This document shows, one piece after another, positions 34,600 to 48,069 of a stretch of 64,000 bases of DNA. Under the pieces are notes generated by a model. That model saw only the letters and a list, made by a program, of their open reading frames with translations. It did not search any database and had not been told where the DNA came from. Origin of the DNA: Antedon mediterranea (Eukaryota > Echinodermata > Crinoidea > Comatulida > Antedonidae). The translations under genes were made by a program, and so were the position numbers. How positions within the stretch are numbered: position 1 is the first letter of the stretch; each line of letters opens with the position of its first letter. The stretch covers positions 3,917,001 to 3,981,000 of the forward strand of contig NC_092671.1 of the NCBI RefSeq assembly GCF_964355755.1. The letters run 5' to 3'.

Positions 34600-36800
34600 A
34601 CTACTGATAATTTTGACAAAAACCGAAATAAAAACAAGACCAATCGAACCCACATCACTGCTTCCGTTTACCAGCAATTTAAGGTGCATAGACCATCCAG
34701 TACATAACTCACAGGTGTTCTCTGTGATGTGTGTATCTAGCAAAACAAATAGTAGGCCTAGCTGTAGGACTAGGCCTACCAGCAGTTAAAAGCCTATAAC
34801 ATTCATTATTTGAAACCACACGTACCTATACCTTTTCTTTCAGATATTAAATTATAAGAACTTAACAATTACATGGATTAGAAATCCGGACCAGGTATTT
34901 TCAAACAATTATTTTTGACTTAAAACAAGGAATCTTTTAATTTCGCTTGTTTGTGGCTCATCTTTTATTTTAAACAGTTATCCACTTTCATTGTTGATAC
35001 AAAAAAGACTAATTTTCCAGTAAAACCACAACAAAATCTTAATGACTTAATACGAGATTTTATGAGTGAGCACTAAATGGCGGCGTAGTGAATTATTTGA
35101 CTCGTTTTAAAAGCACTACGTGGGAGTAATGGATTTTCTTCACACGTCTTAAGACTACAAATGTACTCTAAATAAAATTCACCGTTATTTTGTGTAGTTT
35201 AAGTACTTAATAAGTTCGCTTGAAATGGACACTAAAGGCCATCAGAGCAGTTTTATCGCCATTTATTTGCCGATGAGGTTAATTCATGGGTACTTAGATG
35301 CTGCGAAGAAAAGGCAACTCAGAAAAGAGTAAAGGCAATTGTATGGATCTTTAAAACACGACACGACAATCGTAGGTGTTCCATATGGTTCGAAAGGTAT
35401 TCTTGGCCCTTGTGAATTATTTCTAAATAGATGTACTACTACTATATTTTGTTTCTTCAACTTCATTGTTGTTTTCTGACTTTTAATTTCATTTTAAAAT
35501 CTTAGCCTAAATACAGAAAGAGAAGTAAAAACATCATTATGTTTTCCGCTAACAGAGGCTGAATGAACCACACAATGATCAATTGGCTATCATTTTATTG
35601 TATTTCATATTTTACTTTTGACCCAATGGGAGTCCTAGACACCTCAGATATTTTTCTCAATTGTTTTCAATATTTAGATGATGAACTTGATGATGAGAAG
35701 TTGTTGGTATAGACGATAATGATGTAATCAAAAGTATTTTGAAGGTGTTGTTAATGGTGAGGAAGGTGTTATTAATGAATTAAATTATTTATAACGATTA
35801 AATCATGATAACAACCGACAAGATATGTTCTTGTGTGACTTTTTGCTGCAAACCCAATCTGTCATTGTACTCTCTTAGGATAAAGTACAATATTGATTTA
35901 CAACCAAAATAAACCGCTTCACAAAAAATAGTACTTATAAATTATATTAAACGTTTTAATAAATTGCAATAAAAATATATCATCTTAAATTATCATAATT
36001 ATAGTAATTACTGCTTATACTTAAAAAAAACATCAATTATTACAATTATTATTTTTTTAAACAGTGTCCAATTGTGTAATAAAATGAATGCATTACTGTA
36101 GCACATAAATAATATAATCGTTGTACTTATTGAACATGTGATTAAAGTATTCAGTTATTAATTGACAGTCACAGAGGAATTGTATTGGCGTGTTTAAACA
36201 CATTGCTATTATATTCCATTACTAACTACGAATACAACATTTATACTAATTGTCGATTAGTGTATTTGACGAGCATATAAATTAGCTATAAATGAATGTT
36301 GCGAGTGCGCAGATCGATCTACGCTTCACAAATTTGCACAATGTCAAAACGGTATGTTGACAAAAATTGATTTTCCAATTTATAAGCAGTATTGACTATA
36401 ACACAACCATGCTACAACAACCTGGCCAAGTTCCCTAACGAAGGCATAGTGAAGTCCACTGGGAACGACCCTTTCTTTTAAATGCTGATTGGGAATGATA
36501 ATTATACTGGCTTGCTTAAAATAATTTGCAGATTAGAATTAGAATTTTTAAGTTGTAATACTCAAAATGCAAACTACATCTATAGTATGAACGCATCAGT
36601 GACGGTTCTGAAATTGGGTCTTGAGGTCATCGCGCACACTATGTGACATAATTATCTATTCGTTTAGTATGTTACTATAATAGTAATTGTTTTCATGCGT
36701 AATAGACATCAGGTGTTTATTAACAAAACCATTAAAAAAATTCCACAAACAAAATCTTGAAACTTAATCTAATTTAGTGGTCAAAATTTGTATCAGTTGT
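34600..36800. other. AT-rich gene-free stretch
   Basis: No supported gene, RNA or structured repeat was found. Short ORFs lack domain content and splice logic. Confidence 0.35.
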
Positions 36801-36811
36801 TGAAACTTTAT

Positions 36812-36946
36812 TTTAAAGTTTTGTCCACACAAAGAAAAAAAACACTCCTCACAAAATGATGACGTCATATCTATACCTTATTTGGGAACATCACAATTTT
36901 GTTGTCAAACTAATTTTAACGTGTAAACAGTGCCTAAATTACAGAT
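36812..36946. mobile_element. Decayed MITE, TTAAGCTCTGTCTACACTA family
   Basis: It retains ttgtccacaca, atgacgtcatatc, ttatttgggaacatcacaat and a right end with gtgtaaacagtgcct. The ends have diverged. Confidence 0.5.
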
Positions 36947-36949
36947 TCA

Positions 36950-39900
36950 AACCATTCCAAAACTATTAGAAACCTAAAATATCAATAGCTAGGCCTAGTT
37001 ATGCAACCCAGCTGTGCCACGGATTTAGAATGCACAGTCGACCTTGACATTGCACTCAATGTAGGCCTAACTCATATTCTACAAAATTATTAGTATGTTA
37101 TACGAACTGTCATTAGTATAGAATGTCTTTTATCGTGTCAGATTATTATCGTGTTTCTTCATGAATTTAATATATCACTTATCACCTGATCAATTGAAAA
37201 TTCTTTCCATGCTGTATAATCTGTCGGTAATCTCTTCATCGTTTCTGTAGTTTTTTCTACCCACATCATTATTATGTATATGTACTTCTATCTACGGGAC
37301 GACCAGTACATTACTAATATGAATTACATTAAAAAACATAGATCGCGCTTTTAATTTCAAACCTAAAATGTTTGACAAAACCAACATAAAAATATTCCGG
37401 AGTCGCATACAGATCAAAATGATAAATAAAAAAAAATAAATAAAATTATATGAATATAATCTCCTATAAGAGTAAGACTGTAATTTCCTCAATTTCTAGT
37501 TAAGTCTAAATTATTTACTTACCGTATTTGTGTTTGTCTATTTCGTCCTCCTTGGTAACAAAATATAAATCATGTACATCGTAGAGTATGTCTAACAATA
37601 ACAAAATTATTTAATATAATACCAATTCCTATTGTTTAATGGTGAATATATTACAGTAGAACAAGGCCCTATTAAGAGGACCCTATAGAGTTGAGAGAAA
37701 GTGTCCCTTAAATAGGGGTGTTTAAACCACTGTATACCATTCAATATTGAGATGCTTTTTACAATAACAACAATCACTGCTCATCTGTTGAATAGTGGCA
37801 TCTCAGTGTTCTGATTCTTATTGAGTAAAATGTGTGTTATTGATGTTTCGGACATTTATGGTAGACAAAATCAACGCCTCACTACTCTGACCACTAAAAG
37901 AAGAATTAGATTAAACCAATACATCTATCACAAACTTTATCACTTAACAAGTGCACATGGCAGAATATAGGCCTATCCAATTAACGTAGAAATATGATAG
38001 CGTTTCACTCGCAATATATTTAGATTAATTAATCTCGACAAATCAGAATGCCATTCATATATCATAGTTTTAATGGCAATCTATATTCAGGTAATCTATC
38101 AATGCAGTTCTAATTTTTTTTATTATAAAACAGAAAATTCTATAGTGAAAACTCCAACCTGCTTTTACCGCAGAACGATTTATTCGGATAATACCTCACA
38201 ATATCAGTCATTTTATAGTATCATCAAGAAGTAGTCGCGCGCGTACTAACCTGCACCGTTATCATTTTTTGAACGCGAATAACAAATTATATTAATCTAA
38301 AAATGTAATATGATTATGCCTCTACCATAAAGACAAAGAAAGGGCCAATCGAGACACATTATCCAAATTACCAAATATAATGATAATGATATGCTAATAA
38401 CCGGAATCAACGTTTATACCAAATACGGTTTAGGCCGAAGTGTACAGTACTGACAGTTTATTTTGTAACTCATTTTAATGAAACAAGTATTAAGTTAAAC
38501 CTTACTCTTTTAATGGTTTCATTACTTGAGCGTCATCCAAATATCGGTATACATGCTTATGAGAGGTATTTCTGGAGTAACTACTTACTTGTGGTATGAA
38601 TGTGTGAATTTATAGACATGCATTATGAGATCATGAGATAAATAAAACGATAGTAAGAGCCGTAATAGACGATATGTGACGGCGTCGCGAGTACATCACA
38701 AATCTCAGTCAGATACTCGGCTCTTCTATGTTTATCAATTACAGCACTAAAACAACTACCCGCATTTATAATACATTCAGTGCAGTACATGCGTTTAAAA
38801 AGTTTTAACTGATGCGGCAATCGCATAGCTGGCACCATCGTTAATTAATCTGTTTTCAAACACTTATTTTATTTAACTCTAAATATTTTCGTTGTTCAAC
38901 CTGTGATTTTTTCTGTCTTTTTAAGTAAGATAAAATTACACATTATGTGAATCATCCTCATATCGCGCTCTAAATATGTCTACATCGAACGCGCGCGCGT
39001 ACAAACTCCGATAAAAAGTTGACGCGTACAGATGCTGAAAAAGTTATATCTAGTAGTAATATCTCATCACATTTTTCTTGGTGTTATTACTGTCAATGAC
39101 TTTGTAAACTAATCTAAACATTTGAAATCACTTTGACACTTTCACTGATCATTTTTATCAAAGTGTATGACTTACTATATCGCATGAAAATTATTTCCGA
39201 GACGTTATTATCAACATTACCAGCATCAGAATGCTCTTGCTGACGTCAGACTACATGCTGATAAACACATGATACCAACCCTGGATGAGATAATGTGTTT
39301 TGAAAAAAAATAATTTAGGTCTCTACCTGTATAAAGGGTAATACGGTCACTTAATTGGAAAAATTCTAGGCCTATATGATTAGGCCTAAAAATCCGCTTG
39401 ATTGAATCGAAGTGGGAAATGTAAGGAGGATTTTTCGGGTTGAAAAATATGTTTAAACTTGGTATGGATACACTTGAGCCATGCCTAATTGTAATGAGGC
39501 GCGCGCGTGCAGCGCGTGACATGATACAGTAAAAAATAAAATACTAACAGGTAATATTTATAACAAATTGATGGGATTGAAAAATGTCTTAAAAAATATA
39601 TAGGCCTACTCTATATGTCAGTCTTGTGTTTATCTATATATCATGTAATTTTACCGTTATATATCGTGTTTCATTTTCCGTTAAAATGGATGTAAAAAAA
39701 ACGTTGGTTCGCCATATCCATCATGTCACGACAGCTGCCGATTTCATGCCAATAAAGTTACTTACTGTTAGATTTAATAACAAAGTCAACTACTTATGAA
39801 TATTATAATGTGACCACATTATATGACCACGTATGTTTAAGTTGTATGTGAAACATATGGGCCTAATATTGGACCGCCAAATTGATATATAGGTCCGCCA

Positions 39901-40010
39901 AAAAGATGGTACAATGATACACAAAAATGATGGTATATTGTTCTACCTGATAGTTGTTAATTTTTGAAAATGTTAGCATAATATGCTTATACCAACATTA
40001 CGTTACATAT
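36950..40010. other. Gene-poor AT-rich stretch
   Basis: Minus-strand ORFs at 38623-38838 and 39226-39522 have no recognisable domain and no supporting splice partners. Otherwise there are alternating purine-pyrimidine runs (cgcgcg near 38.99 and 39.5 kb) and nothing I can annotate. Confidence 0.35.
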
Positions 40011-40014
40011 ATTT

Positions 40015-40083
40015 TTACAACCGACGGATCATCTGAACTGTCGCTTGTGATTGGTCAAATTATGTTTTGTTGCGCGTACATCC
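40015..40083. mobile_element. Fragment of 'GGTTCCCACTAG' MITE family
   Basis: It has acggatcatctgaactgtcg and cttgtgattggtcaaatt, as in the 14190 copy, and lacks the terminal repeats. It directly abuts the next MITE. Confidence 0.6.
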
Positions 40084-40087
40084 TTAA

Positions 40088-40244
40088 GCCGATTTTCCAC
40101 TAGGCGAATTTGTTCGAGCGAATCGAATGCGTCAGGTTATACGCATGTGTAGATAGGGATTTGGAAGATGGAAACATGAATACGCATGCGTATAAGCTAA
40201 CGCTTTCGATTCGCGCTAACAAATTCGCCTAGTGGAAAATCAGC
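40088..40244. mobile_element. MITE, 'GATTTTCCACTAGGCGAA' family
   Basis: TTAA-gccgattttccactaggcg at the left is the near-perfect complement of cgcctagtggaaaatcagc-TTTA at the right. The arms extend about 35 bp (gaatttgttcgagcgaatcg against cgattcgcgctaacaaattc). Confidence 0.85.
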
Positions 40245-40249
40245 TTTAG

Positions 40250-42390
40250 CGTTGATTACGTCCAGATTATACAGATCAAAACAAATGTTTCCAAGTCAAA
40301 ACATTCTTATAATGTATCATTTATTTTAAATTTCGCATTTCCAAACTTAACATCACACTATACTCACAGATAATTAGAATACCATTTTTTCTTTATAAAA
40401 ATCTAAATAATTAACATTTAAAAACCATTTATTTTATAATAATTTTCTTGAATCGAATCAACTAAAGGTTGGACAAAATGAAACGTATACGCATTGAAAA
40501 AAATCTACTTTACTATAGAACAAATGTAATGACAAAATTAGTTATCAATATGTGTAATTCCTTTAACTATACTAGTGTGGAGCTTTCGTTTCCAAACCAC
40601 ATTACTAGCAAGCTGTCGAGTATAAAAGTCATTCTGGCCATGCTGTTTCTGAGCTTATGCAACCTGACTTGTGAAAGAAAGGAATTCTGCAAAGCCATCA
40701 GGACACTTGATATATCAAATTCACGGTTTATGGTGCAAAATTAATGTCATATTTTTTTACGTTCAAAGACACAGAATTGACACGCGCTTACAACAATATC
40801 TACTACTGTACTACTAACAACGTTGGTATGCGCGCGCGTACAAAATGTCTATGTATTTGGTAGACACGCGCGTACAAACATGGTTACTGTACGCTGATTT
40901 AAGCACGACAAGCGTTGTGTTCGTGATGATATCTCTGATGATTTATGTACTATTTTCTATTAAAGTAATTAATTACAAAATATGCCTATATTACACATTT
41001 TATACATCTACCACGCATTATCATTATACATGTATATTTATTTAACATTATACTTACATAATTTCAAGTAGAAAGATATTAAAATTTACATCTATTATTA
41101 TTGTCTAATAATTATTATTACATCAAGATAAAACTGAAGCATGTATCTAAATAATTAATTATAATTTAGTAAGAAATGTGTTTGCATACAATAAACACCC
41201 GCTTAAAACTCTAACTAAGAATTCAATGTACAGTATATATATATATGTATATATCATTATGATGTATTACTATTAATATATTGCTTTGAATCGAGATTAT
41301 TTAACAATTTATTTTTAGACTGCTAAATTACATCATCGATACGACGATGTAAGCTACAAGAAAACATTTAAAACCTGATTGTTCATATGAGCCATTTTTA
41401 TAACTTTGTTGTAATCTTTACTGCGCATGCGTTAAGAGTAATCTGCATGAGTGAGTTTTTAACCGAATCAATTTTACCGGTTAGTATCATTTTACTTCAA
41501 CACCCATTTCCACTTTGTCCAGAAGAAATAAATGCGTACAATAGATCTTAGTATTAACTTTAACTTTAGTAACTGAAACAAGTTAATCAATTGAGTTAAA
41601 CAAACTCAATCGCAGAAGAAATTAGTATGTAGGTTTGGGTATAACAATCTTTATAACGACTTTAGTGACTAAATTCACCAATTGGGTTAAAAATTCAAGC
41701 GCAGAACAAATTAATAGTAGGCATACTAATCTGCAACTTCAATGACATGAGATTGTCTCCAAGGTACATAAGTTGAAGTTGAAATTATATTGTCCTAAAG
41801 CATATTTTCTCAAACTCAATATATTACACTAATATAAATGCCTACAATATATACATTACAATTTTGTGTATAAAAATGCAAATATTTCTAATATTTCATG
41901 CCGATCGTTTATCTCTGGAGGTTTTGTCAATTCAAGTTAAAGAGTATACCAATATAATAATTATTTTTTCGCGTTTATTCCACCAGTCATTTGTCTATTT
42001 CAGTTTATTAATGTTGTAACTTGGACAGGATCTCGCTGAACATAAAACTACTAACTTAATTATGAACTTTTTCCATTATTGAGAGGGTACGTAAATCAAA
42101 ATGTTGCTGTATCCTAACATATGATCACATATTCTTATATTATTTGCTTTGTGAAGATTGACGACCAATATTAATTATTGGAGATGCGTACATCTGCTTT
42201 TCAGGTGACTATACAATTGGATAATTTTCCAGAAGATCATCTTAAACTAAAACACTGTATCATACCACATAGTTCTACATGTAATTGTAAAACGTTCTGA
42301 TGGTAGAGGCCTAATCAATTTCTAAGAAGCTAAAAACTGCAGGAACGAAAAATATGATATTCCTTTCATGTATTCATTGGAATTACGAAG
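40250..42390. other. AT-rich gene-free stretch
   Basis: A plus-strand ORF at 40469-40744 has no recognisable domain. There is an alternating (ta)n run near 41.23 kb. No supported gene. Confidence 0.35.
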
Positions 42391-42394
42391 GAAT

Positions 42395-42930
42395 ATATAC
42401 GTGACCAATAATTATTGGATCTATGAACAAAAATAGTTAATTTAAAGCTAAAACTATTGAAAAACATGTAGGGACAAAACAAAATGCGTGTCCATTATCA
42501 AACAGATATTGATATTCATTGAGTTGCATACGTACATACATATTCCAACATTTTTATAAATCAATACACGTGACTATAGGCCTAAGGATTTGATCTATGG
42601 ACAAAATAGTTAAATCTTAAAGCTAAAAACTATTTTAAAAACATGTAGCAACATAACAAATTGATGACATTATCAAACAGATATTGATATGCATAGAGTT
42701 GCATACGTACATACATACCATCAGGATCGATTTGATCTAGGAACAAAATAGTTAAATCTTAAAACTATTTTTTGCAATTTTTTATAACATGCAAACGGAT
42801 GTCATTATCAAGCAGATATTGATATTCATAGAAAATGCTTGTATCTTATTCCTTGCATGCATGCATACGTATTGAAACATTTCACAAAGAAATATACGTG
42901 ATCATAAGCATTGGAACTATAAGAACAAAA
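42395..42930. repeat. Imperfect tandem repeat, about 180-bp unit, three copies
   Basis: The set 'ggatctatgaacaaaaatag', 'aacatgtag', 'ttatcaaacagatattgata' and 'gttgcatacgtacatacata' recurs in order near 42415, 42590 and 42725, with decay and indels. Confidence 0.7.
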
Positions 42931-43583
42931 TAAATAACACGGTAATTCTGTAAAGAACGACTACACACAAAAATGCATGTCATTTAAGCTAGCTAAATTG
43001 CTTATTTGAATAGATCCATTAATATCAGTACTTCAAATACCGGCATCTATTAATCTAAGTTTAAGAAATATGTCATTATGTATTAAAACCACATTTGAAT
43101 AATTACTGAATTTCTAATTATGTCTAAGCAGAGAACGTGAACAAATAGTAATCATGACATTGCAAGATTTCCATAAATAAACATATTTTACTGTGGAAAG
43201 TAGTTAATATTTGAAAGACTTTTGGAACCATGTTTTATCAGTCCCGTGTTGTATTGCTTTTGAATAATTTTTTCCATTCACTCCATCAAAAGTACGGTTC
43301 TCACGTGTGTTATCGTTTTTTAAATTCCTCCATCCGAAACACAATCTTACACACACAACTTCATAGATGCGGTACATTTCAGCGACATTTCTTGATCATA
43401 CGGTATCCACATATTCCATCGTATATGATAAAACAGTTTTTCTTCTTCTTACTACGTTTTTCCAAAACTTCTCAGTAAACAAAACTGATCACAAAGGCGA
43501 CTCATTGGTGTATGAAACGTCATAATATGGAACGATCTTTCGTTCGCAAAGATTATCGTACCAGCTTCATCAACATCTTGGTT

Positions 43584-45256
43584 TTACCTCCGAATCAGCA
43601 GCAAACTAAAAAATCCTAACATAACGATTAATAGTAAATTGCAAGAAGTTCGTTGACTATCGCTTGTAGACTTAAAACAATTTGTTTCACAACAAGTTAC
43701 ACACATATCACTGTCATTTTGTATGTTACATTTGTCATTGTCCCTTTCAAGTTCTGCATATCCGTTTGTCAAAGGTTTATCACAAAATTTGTTGACGTTG
43801 ATTACATTATCCACCACTATGGAAAAATCGGAAAAACACATTTTAAGTATACAAATCAAACACATTAAAATGTATCCAAATTTCATCTAGGCCTTCATGC
43901 AATATTATTTACCAACTTGACAATGGTCTATGTTGCTGTCATGTTCAATCTTATATTGTTCAATACGAAAACTCTTGATTAAATATCCCGAAACACTTAT
44001 TGAGATCATGTAACTTTCAAGAATGACTACAGCTAGGCTGCTACACATTAGAACGGAAACTATCGAAGATAAATAGATAAACAAACATTTTTCTTACATA
44101 AAACTTTTCTAATTTCTTTTGTTTTACGTAAGAAAAATATATGTTTATGTATTCATCGTCGTTCGTTAGACTTATGTCTTGGCATTTGGTTGATAAGAGA
44201 GCCGAACTGTTACATATTAAGCTATGTCAACACTATCAAACTAGACAAAAAGTGTGATGTACCGAATATGTTAGCGATATGACATCATATCATGTCAATA
44301 CATTAGCACACATTTTTTGTCACATAAAGTTTGATAGAGTAGACAGGGCTTAAAAACCCTGAAACTCACCGTTAGCTGAAATTTCACAATTTGTGGAATC
44401 TCCACAATCGTCAAACTTGTACTTTTGTATTGGTGTCATCGGAGGTGGAATGGGAAAATCTCCTAAAGCCCCGTCATTGCACCCAGAACCAGTGCAGCAA
44501 CTTATGCACCTAACACCGTCGGCTGTGACGTCACAGTACGTTTCATTGGTGTCGATAAAATCCGGTGGACAGTGACTTTTGGCGTCGCATTGTTTGGCAA
44601 TTTTTAGTGGATTGTATAAATTACCTAAAATGATAAAAACTAATTTTCATTACTGATATTTCAAAAGTAATTTGTGACTTTTCTTAGTTAGTGAGTATGA
44701 AATGTTACATACTTTTGATTATTCAATTGTAAATGTTTTTCCCTAAATTGTATGCACAGCGCTTAGAGGTTTTAAGATATTATATTCTTTATAAATCTAG
44801 GAGTTTAAGCAAACAATATCCGATATTGTAAGAATAAGTAATATAAACGTACCGTCCCATGTGGCCACAATTGCACATACATCCTGGTCGTTAAAACACG
44901 TTATTAGAGGTGCTTTTGAACAGTCATCACACTTGGAACATGAATAGCATTGAATGGGATTTGTGTTTCCTGTTTATACAAAAAGTAGTATGTTTTACCA
45001 AGATTCAAATATACGCATAAAAGGTTAAGTTATTAATTAAAAATGGGCTAACGTTCAAATTATGCGTCACAAACAGTACTAACGTATTGTTTCTACCCCG
45101 GGGCGCTTGCTCGTTTGAATGTTCTCTCTAATGAGTTCATTAATGTCTTTGTGGAATGCATGCGTCTGAAAAAATCTAGCTCTCAACTAAACTAAACATC
45201 AGAAATTTACAATTCTTACCAGTTAGTAACAATACTGAAATAAAAACGAGAAAATC
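43584..45256 (-). CDS. Ly6/uPAR-type GPI-anchored protein 1 (first exon not found)
   Basis: Exons are 45256-45220 (FLVFISVLLLT, signal-peptide core), 44969-44853 (NPIQCYSCSKCDDCSKA...), 44624-44370 (...YCDVTADGVRCISCCTGSG CN..., then IQKYKFDDCGDSTNCE) and 43816-43584 (...CNIQNDSDMCVTCCETNC..., stop). The three introns between these exons are all phase 1 with good AG/GT sites. Cysteine spacing (CY.C, CC....CN) marks one complete three-finger domain followed by a second, shorter one. The C-terminus is hydrophobic (CNLLLIVMLGFFSLLLIRR), as in a GPI signal. The protein is probably on the outer cell surface; ligand unknown. The 45256 acceptor (TTTCGTAG) has an in-frame stop just before it, so the ATG must be on an upstream exon that I cannot locate. 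Paralogue of 55982-60614. Confidence 0.8.
44217..44353. mobile_element. MITE, TTAAGCTCTGTCTACACTA family, TTAA-flanked
   Basis: TTAA-gctatgtcaacactatcaa at the left is mirrored by gatagagtagacagggc-TTAA at the right. It lies in the last intron of Ly6 gene 1, 17 bp from the exon. Confidence 0.85.
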
Positions 45257-46110
45257 CTACGAAAGTTGAAAAAAGGAACCAAATCATAATATCATAATTC
45301 GTTAAAAAATGTTTTCTTTTATTTTTTTTTATTTTCTCTTCTAAATGACACTACTATACCATTGAGATTTGAAATAAATGATAATGTTCTGTCCTTCAAA
45401 ACAGGGAAATAATCTTCAATAGAGCATTTTGTAGTTTAATTTTTTTTCATGGGTAAGCCTATATTTAATCAGAACCTCGTTTATTTAAACACAATGTTCC
45501 TACAGTTATACTATCTTTTTTTTTCAATCAAGGTTTGTTTTTGGTCAAAGTCAATTATAATTCTTGAAGTCATCAGTCATCGCGCGTCCTGTGTTCGGAA
45601 CTGCGTTTTTTTTTTTAGTTTTGCAAGTATGTGTACAGGCCCGTGTGTATGTAATAATAATATTATGTGACATAGTGACAATGGCCTTTCAACCAAAAAT
45701 AATCTTAAATTGTCAGGGAGACATAATCTTTAAATTATTATTCCAAATTATACCTGTATGTACGTTTAAGTGGCTTACATATGTGTGTTGAACTAGTGAA
45801 TTAAGTACCCGTATACGTTTACAGTTTTGACTCAATTCGACATCGCCTATGATGTGACTAACACCTTACAGATTTCTGTTAAGCAAGGTTTCAATAAAGT
45901 TGCATTTGAGTAAATATCCTGCAGGTTAAAGTGTGATCGAACGCAAATCAATAACCCGTTATTGAGACTAATTAGTTTATTTAATTCAGCAGACGCGTTA
46001 TGGACGCACAGTGCAAATGGAAACCTTCTAAGTATACAACTTTAGTAATCAATAACGTTGCAAGGCGTCCTCATCAATTGTGTACGCGGAAAGTTAATTC
46101 CGATACGACT

Positions 46111-47369
46111 CTAAAGCTCTGTTTACACTATCAAACTAGTTTGACAAAAAAGGTGTGATGTGCCCAAGTATGGTAGTGATAGTTCCAAATACGGTAGTGA
46201 TATGACATCATCATGTCCATATATGGGCACATTACATTTTTTGTCACATCAAGTTTGATAGTGTAGACAGAGCTTAAGTAAATCAAAACGAACTCGTATA
46301 AACGATTTTGCATAATTATGTTCTACTATATAGAAATGTAGTATGGTTTAAGGTGATTTATGGACTCACTATCGAAATAACCTGAAGCTTCAATCGAATA
46401 CACTGTATTAAGTTCTGTCTACACTATCAAACTAGTTATATGATGTGCCCAAATATGATAAATGAGAACATCACATTTTGTTGTCACAAAGTTTGATAGT
46501 GTAGACAATCATAAAATGGTCCTAAATGAAAGAGGCAAAAAACATGAAAGTAAAATAAATTGGAAATAAAAGAGGGCCGAGCAGTGACCCTTAAGGAAAT
46601 ACCAAAGGAAATGGGCTTAAGTTCATAAGCAATAGTAATAGGCCTAATTTCTGATATAAGTATACGTTTCTATGAATTACAAAACAGATTATTTGTTTTA
46701 TAACACATCACTGTGATTTTATATGTTATACGCTTAAAAATATGAGGTGTCTTAAGCTCTGTCTACACTATCAAACTAGTTTGACAAACAAGTGTGATGT
46801 TCCCAAATATGGTAGTGATATGCCCAAATATGGTAGTTTGATAGTGTAGACAGAGCTTAAGAGTTCAACTCTCGATGTTTCCACTCAAAGTTGATGATGT
46901 AAAAGGACATTCTTTAAGTTTGGATAGTTGTGGTGGTCATAATTGAATTGATAACAAATCGATCAATGCTATTAATGAAGAATTATTAGGTGCGTATAAT
47001 TGATACACCTCAATACAATTGACAATTACGATCGATATTTGTCGATAAAATCGATCAAAATGATTGTATAATCTAGCGATGCTATAATGGTCAATAAATG
47101 CCGACACTTCATATTGATTGGAGTTTACTATTAATATGAATGGGGAACCTTGACAATTCGTACACGTTCCTGACATACAAGAGGCAGCCATCTGAACCAA
47201 CCTATGTGGACAGATACAATGTGAACTTTTCTTTGATAATACGGGCACTTCATGTGACAACAACAATGTGATGTGCCCATATATGGCCACGGTGACGTCA
47301 TATTACTACCATATTTGGGCACATCACATTTTGTTGTCACATGAAGTTTGATAGTGTGGACAGAGCTTC
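46111..47369. mobile_element. Cluster of four MITE copies, TTAAGCTCTGTCTACACTA family
   Basis: Copies are at 46111-46277 (complete), 46408-46510 (interior deleted), 46752-46860 (complete, nearly symmetric, both ends ttaagctctgtctacac) and 47250-47369 (right half only, with ccatatatggccacggtgac and agtttgatagtgtggacaga). They show internal deletions with the ends preserved, typical of non-autonomous elements. ORFs crossing them are not genes. Confidence 0.85.
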
Positions 47370-47940
47370 AATGTTGCTTCTGATTCATATAATACTGTGG
47401 GTCATATAAAGTTAATGGATATCAGAGAAAAAAAATTAAGCTTTTCTTAGTACTTAATGACTTAGGTTACACGACTGATACAAAACTGTAGGCCATAATG
47501 TGTCATGTAAAATTAATAAACCACAAATCAAAATCCTAAGCATCTAACTAACCTATAAACTAGTTAAATTATACATTACATTATACAGTTCTAGGCATTA
47601 CGATCAAACAGCAGAACCCCTATTACATTCACCGAAGTTTCCCCTTAATCTAGGTAAATCGATTGGTTGTCTTATAATGATAATAATTTAATTATTAACT
47701 CTCGTTGTTTCAGTTGAAGAGGTGTCGCAATGAAGAGTTTTATTGAATTTATCAAATGTATGTGCAGTTCCTCCTAAAACACAGAACTAGTTTGATTTAG
47801 TTGCCTTATCATATCTGTCCACATTTTATTAAAAATATCTACCGTTATCATGGAGGAGTTGGCAGTGTTGCCTACGCATTATATCAATCTGCAAAATTGA
47901 GGTCATCACCCGTACTGTATCTTAATTTGTCAGTTTCTTA

Positions 47941-48060
47941 GGAAAGTTCCGACAACGTCACATGTTACAACTGTGTACGAGAGAGGTCTAGATCTGGTTA
48001 AAACAGTATCACCGTGCGACTTATGTCTTTAGGAATGTGCCTATGGCACTATGCAGATTA
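47941..48060 (+). pseudogene. Possible broken Ly6-type exon
   Basis: After an acceptor-like tcagtttcttag the plus strand reads ESSDNVTCYNC, very like the first Ly6 exon of both genes (LECYNCSN, IQCYSCSK). A one-base shift continues as VYERGLDLVKTVSPCDLC, with a stop and then ECAYGTMQ. The nucleotide string gaaa...cacatgttacaactgt resembles the start of the 58676-58560 exon. With a frameshift and a stop it would be dead. It is on the opposite strand to the two intact genes. The evidence is suggestive only. Confidence 0.3.
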
Positions 48061-48069
48061 TGACATTTG

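Noticed and set aside
46131-47340. Minus-strand ORFs of 60-117 codons
   Set aside because: They run through MITE copies and change with each copy.
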